From Neckera pumila (lineage: Eukaryota > Streptophyta > Bryopsida > Hypnales > Neckeraceae): DNA of 64,000 nucleotides. The DNA lies in contig OZ018418.1 in assembly GCA_963969595.1 (NCBI GenBank), positions 2,609,001-2,673,000 of the forward strand, in the 5' to 3' direction. The first letter of the stretch is position 1. The number at the start of each line of letters is the position of its first letter. A program made the position numbers and the translations under genes. This document shows positions 57,209-64,000 of the stretch, piece after piece. Under the pieces are notes generated by a model. It saw only the letters and a program-made list of their open reading frames with translations, was not told where the DNA came from and did no database searches.

Positions 57209-57650
57209 ATGGATCAAAACAGAATTTCTGATGTTGACAGTGTCCCAGTAAATGGGAAGTGGATTTGGATTAGAAGGAGAATTCTAGAGGATACGGGAAT
57301 TCATGAGGTCGTAAGTGGCCTGAGCGCAGCATCTACAGTATTATCTAAAGAGGGTACTAAAGTCACAAAAGAGGATGCATCACTTGCAAAGATAGAAGGT
57401 GCTATCATTGCAAAACAAAAAGTTAGTTACAAAGCAATCGTTTAGGAATCTCTAAAGGAATTAAGAGAGTGCATAGAGCAAACAAGAGGTCCGGTTGCCA
57501 AAACTAACTACAAGATTGTAGAGGAGCAAATGATGGGGGCTTCGAGTAGCATTTTCCTCAACAAAAGAAGAAGAGGATATCATATCAGGCACTGTTTGGT
57601 TCTAGAGGGGACTCACATAGAAATTGACTTTTTGAAAATTGCTTTCGTGA
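57209..57650 (+). pseudogene. Gene fragment of unknown family
   Basis: The ATG lies in an excellent context (GAAACCATGGATC). The frame reads MDQNRISDVDSVPVNGKWIW, then RRRILEDTGIHEVVSGLSAA and, after a TAG at 57443, ESLKELRECIEQTRGPVAKT and EEQMMGASSSIFLNKRRRG to a stop near 57655. Composition is that of a helical, charged protein. I do not recognise the family. Unit 4 is inserted about 100 bp downstream. Confidence 0.35.
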
Positions 57651-57757
57651 AGTAACAGTGAATAGTAGGCAGGAGGAAGAGTTTGTTATTCTTGGATGTT
57701 TAAGTTTAGTTCACTGTATCTTTGATGAACAAAAGTATGTTGAGAAAGCATACAAGT

Positions 57758-60700
57758 TGTCGTAGCACAAGGAAGTATAAATCCTACCTTTAGGTGTTAA
57801 ATTAGCATAAATCATCCAAGATGACTCATGTATTGTTCTCAAAGGATTTTAACTTGTAGTATCCTCAAAATTACCGGATTAAGATTCAGAAAACCAAACC
57901 CAAGGCAAAGGAATCCGGAACTGAAAACTTGGAATTGCACTTCCTCATCTTGCTTTCTCTCAACTCATACCAATAACCATACCCCAGACCACTTAGAACA
58001 GGTATGCATTCTTCCCAATAGTAGCTGTAACTTAGTGTCCTACTTAACTAAATGTGGAATTGAAAGGAGTGTCATGATCTTGTACCTTTCTCGGATCCGA
58101 ATTCAGAAAACAAAGTAACTAATGAAAATATTTTAACCTCTATAACAGAGAGGTCTGCTCTTTGGTTTCAGGAAGGAAAAGTATACCCTACCCTTCAACA
58201 GATTAAAGTGATTGAAGTTTCACTTAGAGAAAACACAAAATACACACTAAACCTGGATGCGGATTCTTCCTCATAACTAATCTGGAAATCAATCCGAACT
58301 AGTAGGTCACTCAGGAAACCCCCACAAACTTCTTTTACTACAACAATAGACCTATCCAAATTTGGTTCTCTAAGGCAGTATCTGGTGACCAAATAAATAG
58401 GCGATCCTAATTACTTGCACATCACTCATTTCTGGATGTAGGAGAACCTCATCAACACGTCAATCAGTATACTCCTACCTTGTGCAACACGCATCCAATC
58501 TAAGAGCGGCTATCCTCCATAGAAGTTTCCAAGTAATGACAGTAACTAAACTTCACTCCTAGTACACAAGGTATCTCAACCAGCTTACTTCAATTCCCGG
58601 AACCGGATTCAGACAGAATCCAGGGGTAACTTCTCCTCTCAAGTTCCACAACCAAGCTACTTGAACCAGCAATGGTCAAAGCACTGCCTAACCCCTCAAC
58701 ACAAAACCAAGACTTTTCAGACAAATACTCATGGAGTTGAAATCCAAGCTTTCTTTACAAGATTGAAATAGAAAACAAGAGTATAAACTGCTTGGAGTTG
58801 AAACTAACTTCCAACCCCTAAATAGCCAACCAAGGGAAACCCTAAAGGTCCCCAGAAACAAAAGCAAAGGACCAAGGAATGACAGGTGTCATTCCTTATC
58901 CTTCTAACTTGACATTCCTACCAACCCATCTGATCCGCAAAATGTGGATCTCAGATCCTAAAAACCTAAAAAGCCACAGTCCAGGTGCATAGAGCTGAAA
59001 AGTACCTCCCAAGTAGCTTCTTGCACTCAAAAACTTAACTTTCCTTAATTGAACTGAACTATACTTTACTTTACTGTAACTTCTACTTATTGTTCTTAGG
59101 CTTGTCCTGAAAACTTCTACTTCTACTTTCTACTTTCTACCATTCTTTGGAAAAGGTTCCTTGACTTTGGATGCGTCCTTCCTTGGCGGCTGCTTCTTAC
59201 TGGCTGAAGGCTTCCTCCCACCAAGCAGCCTACAGATTTTTCTAGCTGCTCCCTTCTCAGTATCCAAGTCCTCCTTCGCCATTTCCAGGTCCTCAATAAT
59301 CCTCCCTAGAGGATCCTCTCTCTCAACTTCCGGTTCCGCGAAACTCCTCCGACTACTCTGGGACCCTTTCTTCTTCTCAGAGCATGGAATCTTCTCTGAA
59401 GACTCTTGCTTCTTTGCTGATGACCCTCTACCGGATTCTTCATCCGGTCCTTTCATCTTATCCACACTCTCTTTTTTTTTGACGGGGAGTGATGTCAAGT
59501 TTCCTCATTATAGAGGCTGCTTTCAAAACTAATTCCTCCGGCTTCCTTAGCACCCCTAGATGGTTGTATAAGTGAAACAAGAAAGGTCCTATGGAAGTCG
59601 CCTTTGTACCTCCTAGAGAGGCGACCATCTTCTGAACTAATTCTCTCAAAATTCTTGCCTAGAATACCTTCTCTCCACTCAACGTGCCAAATATGGTGTT
59701 GGCCCATGTTACTATAATTGAGTTTGGCCTTTTCGGATACAGAATAGAGACCAAGAATTCCAACACTCTCTTCTCTCTGGGTGACTTATAGTTTGCCACT
59801 GCGTATCCGTCCTTGTTATGAGGAGAATTTAGGAATTTACCTTTCGCGTGCCTATCCGACCGCGAGGCCAATCCCTCTCTAGTGTGCGGAAAGTTGTACA
59901 CCCTCTTCCACATTCAATCGTCCACTTATTGGAGAGAGCATGGGCGGTCTTCATCCACTCGTTTGACTGGCCCTTCAAGAGTTCGCCAATCATGTCTTCG
60001 TCTCTCAAGCTCCAAGGTTTCTTCAGAAAAGAGGCGACCTTGATTTGACCCAGATCCTCCTCCAACTGCTTCCGCTCTCCGTCATCCTTTGGAATGGCCA
60101 GATAGATCGATTTAAACTTGAGCTATAATAATTTGCTGCCCTCAGCCTTCATAATCGCTCAAGTCACTAACAATCCACTCAATTGATGCTTCTCTCAAAG
60201 AACTATGAGAAGTTTCCTACCTAGTAAGAATCCTCTTCCGCTTCCTCCACCTCGGGAACAAAAAACTTTTAATCCTCTCCAGACACAGTCACATGCAAAA
60301 GCTTCACTAACTTGCGCTCTACACATCAGCCAAATTCAAATCGTAAGAATGAGGATGGAAGTTCCGACCTCTAGAACTTCCCTCAAATGAACAATCGCCA
60401 GATTAGAGTAGCTATTATTCTCCTGCATGCGGATAAAATCCGACCATTTGAACGGTCAACCCTAATCTCCAGTATGGCCGTTGGATCCTACATTCGCTTG
60501 ACTAGCTCCCAATAGGTTTTCTGTTACCTTTCCTGTTAGTTCTGGTACCTGGTCCCGGTATTGAAACAATTCCGGATCTCAATCTGGTTCCAATTCTCAA
60601 TTAGAACAGGAAACTTTAACTATTGTTTTTAACCTAATTATCTGTCTATCAATACTCTTTTAGCAAGGAACGTTAATTGTGGTAAGACGTTTTAGTTTAC

Positions 60701-60791
60701 CCTTGGATAATCCAAAAAATTATACCTATTTTGATTCCTTCCTCTAAGTTTCCTCATCAACAAAACTTATCTTACTTTACAGGCTCCCACA
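57758..60791 (-). mobile_element. Unit 4: 3.0 kb gene-bearing TG...CA element
   Basis: On the minus strand it starts TGTGGGAGCCTGTAAAG (60791) and ends TTGTGCTACGACA (57758). CAAGT flanks both sides (57753-57757 and 60792-60796). The ends are closest to unit 3 (TGTGGGAGCC and GTGCTACGACA), so units 3 and 4 form one subfamily and units 1 and 2 another (GTGCGTACGACA). The 3' end matches unit 3 through CAATACA(T/C)GAGTCATC. No LTR pair is visible. Its ORF is decayed and shorter. Confidence 0.83.
59130..60152 (-). pseudogene. Unit 4 protein, shortened and broken family member
   Basis: The ATG at 60152 gives MKAEGSKLL, then a TAG, then LKFKSIYLAIPKDDGERKQL, FLKKPWSLRDEDMIGELLKG, WKRVYNFPHTREGLASRSD, RVLEFLVSILYP, NTIFGTLSGEKVF and IGPFLFHLYNHLG. 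This is the conserved order. Frameshifts occur near 59910 and 59490. The helical region with KMER..LREVM seen in units 1-3 is missing, and the gene goes directly to the acidic/basic tail (EREDPLGRIIEDLEMAKEDL, ending PFPKNGRK). This may be an internal deletion. Confidence 0.65.
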
Positions 60792-60796
60792 CAAGT

Positions 60797-61420
60797 GCAT
60801 GACACCATATAATGTGAAGCATGATTAGGCTCTTCCTAATGTAGTTGCACAAATTCTATATTGAAGCGCAATTGTGCATTGCTATACTCGTAGGGTTTCA
60901 AGCAAAATCATCAAAGAGGAAAGTTTACTATTTGATGTTTAGTTTATAGCAAAAGTACAAGTTGTAATCGATTCATCTGATGTGATATGAATTGGTGCAT
61001 GACGTGAGCTAACAGTCATTTTGTTTATAAAGAAATGCAATTGGAAGAATATTTCATTGAAGAGGATTTTGAAGTACTGGTTTTTATGTGTGCACATTGT
61101 TGACTATAACTTACAATTGAATTGCAACTTCACGTGTCCAGATATTGGATTCTGGGGCTTCTTGTTGGGCTTTTTTAGATGACAATGAACAAGGAATAGC
61201 ACATCACAACGGAGCGGTCATAGTCTTTAGCGTGTAGGTTGTTAGATTTAACTTGAATTAGAAGTGATTCTGCCTTTTATTTATAGTGAACAACGCAGGT
61301 TATAGGACATCCTGCATTGAAATGTTCTGAAGGGCAGTTGCAAGCAAAGGAGGAAGATCCATAGTTATTTTACCTCGGAATGCATTCAGAATGTCAAGAG
61401 GTTGTTGTTTGCATATTCTA
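60797..61420. other. Spacer before the Tnp2 gene, no feature seen
   Basis: The stretch is AT-rich without a CACTA-type end that I can identify. The 5' terminus of the Tnp2-bearing element must lie further left, be lost, or be diverged. Confidence 0.45.
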
Positions 61421-61429
61421 GTGGAGGAG

Positions 61430-64000
61430 ATAATCTTGGAAACAGATATGAGGGTTGCTAGGGAGGCTAATTGTACCTCTTATCGTTGTCCATGCAAAAA
61501 GTGCCACGAGGGATACAGATACAAAATAAGAACAATAAGGGCAACTTGCATTTAAACAAGAGAGATTCCTTTCTAATGGAGTCGATGCTAGGAGGAGACC
61601 TTGAAGGTGGTTACCCAGCAGATTGGATTTAAGTGAACACAGATGGAGAGACGCTATCAAGTCGAAACGTTTTTGATGATGAAAATGTTCAAATAGAGTA
61701 CGCAAAGTACCTGGACCCTTATCATGACATACAGCAGCAGCAGTTAGATACTTTAGTTGAAGTATAAGTGAGTCTGTTTTGAGTGATGTGGAACGTGAGT
61801 TAGAGGCTAACGTTTTGTCAAATTTTGTGGAGTAGTGGACAAGTTGTGTAAGCAAGCAACGCACACAATTTATGGAGGTACAAATGTCAGTGTTATATCA
61901 GCAACAGTAGTGCTAATAAACATGGCGGGGATTCATGGAATCAACAATGCTTATGTGAACGAGCTTATGAAGTATTTGTCTATTGTGCTGCTGCCAGCTA
62001 ACAACATATTGCCGGACAGCTATTACAAGACTTAGAAGATGATGAGAAAACTTGGTCTTAACTATAGTGTTATCCACATGTGCCCAGACGGCTGCGTTTT
62101 ATATCGCGGGAACAAGGAGAATTTGACAGTATGTCCTAACACAAAATGCCGAAAGTCACAATTTGTAGAAGGGTCTGACGTTATCCCTGCAAGAGTGATT
62201 TGGCACTTTCCAATCATCCCTAGACTATTGCAGATGTATCAATCTCTTGCTATTGCTGATTTGTTACGCTACTATTTGGAGCATCCAAACACAGATGAGT
62301 GTGTGATGATGTTTGTTGTTGATAGTCCAGCTTGGAAACATGTGGATACCAATATTGATCCGTCATTTGCAATGGACGACAGGAACTTGTGTTTTGGAAT
62401 GTCATTGGATGGAGTGAACTCCTTTGCATACAGCACAACTAGTCACTCTACATGGCCTGTGTTGATGCTCATATATAACTTGCCTCCCTACTTGGTGACA
62501 AAGAAATTCTTCATTCAATTGAATATTCTTGTATCTAATAAATTGTCACCTACTAATGAGAACATTGATGCTTTCATTAAGCCAGTAATAGAGGAGTTAC
62601 AGGAACTTTGGGTTGGTGTCAGTGCACAGGATTTCTCAAAAGCACCTGGTGCAAAGCACTTCTTGATGAGAGGTATTATGATGTGGACAATATTGGATTA
62701 TCCTGCTTATGGTTTGATATCTGGATTATGCACACATGGGTACAAAGGATGCATAGTATGTGGTCCATCAGCTGATGCTAGAAGTGCAAAGACTGGAAAC
62801 AAAGTGGACAATCAAAAGAAGGAAAAGGGGAGGAAAATTGTGTATGGAGGTAGTTGGAGATGGACAAGTAGAACCCATCCGTATTGGAGGAAGCTGCAAT
62901 TTGATGGGAAGGTGGAGACTAGATCACCTCCGGTGAGAATGTTTGCAGAGTGAAGAAGAAGATTTGGTGAGCAATGCAATGCATATATTGCGAATGGGGG
63001 GAAGAAAGGTGGTGATGATGACCCTGTGCATGAACATGGAGTGAAGCGGAAGATTGTATTAAACGATCTTCCATACTGGTCGGTGAGTTATAGGTTGTGT
63101 GAAATGAGATGGAAAAATTGATGTAGTGATGTCATGGGTGGGAATGTGTATAATATGAAATAATTGAAGTCTTTGGACTGGGGGAAATAGTTATGAAGTT
63201 GTAGTCCCTTTCAGTACAAGAACAGTTGGTACCTCACGGAGTACCTTGTTTTTGAAAATCTGCCCATATAGAATGTGAAATGAATTTTGTGTATTGAAGG
63301 GAGTCTTCATGATGGAGGAATATAATTGCCTGAAGATGGTAGGTAGTGTGGTGTGTACAAACTGTAAGGGAGTTTTTCAACCGTATCATGGAAATGGACT
63401 TGTTTTTCAACGAAGAACCATTGGGTATGGCTAGCATAGAAATTGTTATAGGAGGGCAAGTATCTTGCAGAAAGCTATTATTTGGTAATGTTGAGTAGAA
63501 CAGGTACTTTGTGTTGGAATTGAGTTAACATTGTTGACATCCAGTAATAGTGGAATGTTATTGAATTTGAGGTAAAGTTGCCAACAACGTCAGGCAAGCA
63601 CATAGAGGACAACAGGTGCTGTTGTTAACGTATGTGTGGTTAATGCCCGTGCATTGTTGAATGAGATGTTTGAGTATAATTGACATTATAGGAACTGATG
63701 TTTTATTTCCCAAAAAATTGTGCGTTGTTGTTTTAAGAAGAGAGCATTTTTGCATTATGTGGGGGTCATGTGAAGGCAAATAGTAGTGAAGCACTCATAA
63801 TTTGTGGGACTTGTGTGAAGCAACTGCTAATTGGACATTTGTTGGATCCAATGCATTGCAAAAAGAACCTCTGTGAGAACATTACCAAAATATTTTGAAG
63901 AGGAAAGGATTCAATAGGCAGCAGACAAGACATGGAGGCATTATTGAATATTAGGCCAAAATTATGGGTTGGTCCACCGGAGATTAACCGGGAGGATTTC
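61430..64000 (+). pseudogene. CACTA transposase Tnp2 (Transposase_21 family), decayed, runs off the window
   Basis: A first region reads ANCTSYRCPCKKCHEGYRYK (transposase-associated zinc domain) and then breaks. From 62039 to 62953 a 304-codon ORF has the Tnp2 signature: CPDGCVLYRGNKENLTVCPN, WHFPIIPRLLQMYQSLAIAD, DDRNLCFGMSLDGVNSFAYS, STWPVLMLIYNLPPYLVTKK and LISGLCTHGYKGCIVCGP. Downstream, HGVKRKIVLNDLPYWSVSYR corresponds to the KRKS.LYDLPYW block, and after that frameshifts and stops dominate. It is not functional. Tnp2 binds CACTA ends and cuts and rejoins them; intact relatives could mobilise the small CACTA elements at 4840 and 6144. Confidence 0.85.

Noticed and set aside
61418..61864. 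148-codon minus-strand ORF opposite the Tnp2 region
   Set aside because: The opposite strand carries the transposase-associated Cys motif. The minus ORF is a shadow.
1..64000. tRNA genes, rRNA genes and CRISPR arrays
   Set aside because: No tRNA cloverleaf with proper A/B boxes and anticodon arm was seen apart from the SINE-like element. No rRNA-like blocks or regularly spaced direct repeats of CRISPR type are present.

Overview
This is a nuclear window from a land plant with a large, transposon-filled genome. The evidence is an AT-rich background, GT-AG introns inside decayed transposon genes, plant-type CACTA (Tnp2), MULE and hAT sequences, a tRNA-derived SINE, satellites, and no intact host gene that I recognise. 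Some protein families look like ones I associate with conifers (yew-like), but that is an impression and not a result. Almost every coding stretch has stops or frameshifts, so this is a transposon graveyard with a few younger insertions.

Layout. 1-3.8 kb: AT-rich DNA with a diverged duplication. 3.8-17.6 kb: CACTA-type ends and small CACTA elements, then a decayed multi-exon minus-strand gene (about 8.9-17.6 kb) that probably served a CACTA element; a 3.5 kb unit is inserted inside it. 18-19.8 kb: a GTCCG-rich island and a complete 327 bp hAT-type MITE. 20.9-28.4 kb: minus-strand exons, including a multi-exon pseudogene with a beta-class (N4/N6) DNA-methyltransferase-like module. 24.7-36.2 kb: a cluster of six short fold-back elements, two of which can also form three hairpins in a cloverleaf. 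33.5-37.8 kb: a decayed MULE-like transposase with a zinc-binding N-terminus and a C-terminal SWIM finger, broken by the fold-back repeats. 38.9-40.1 kb: a pseudogene and its island. 42.1-48.4 kb: a nested pair of the same 3 kb unit family seen at 12-15.7 kb. 48.4-52 kb: a decayed protein gene with a Gly/Ser/Tyr-rich tail, an island, a SINE, a 184-186 bp satellite and a 31 bp minisatellite. 57.8-60.8 kb: a fourth 3 kb unit. 61.4 kb to the end: a decayed CACTA Tnp2 gene.

The most interesting item is the family of four units at 12129-15660 (+), 42832-45473 (+), 42075-48387 (-) and 57758-60791 (-). Each begins TGTGGGA (first base changed in one copy), ends ACGACA, is flanked by a perfect 5 bp target-site duplication (CTCAC, ATTAC, ATACT, CAAGT), and encodes one large lineage-specific protein. 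No long terminal repeats, reverse transcriptase or integrase are visible inside them. They are either solo LTRs that carry a gene or a non-autonomous retroelement class without LTRs. One copy sits inside another in the opposite orientation, so the outer copy's 5' and 3' parts lie 2.6 kb further apart than they once did.
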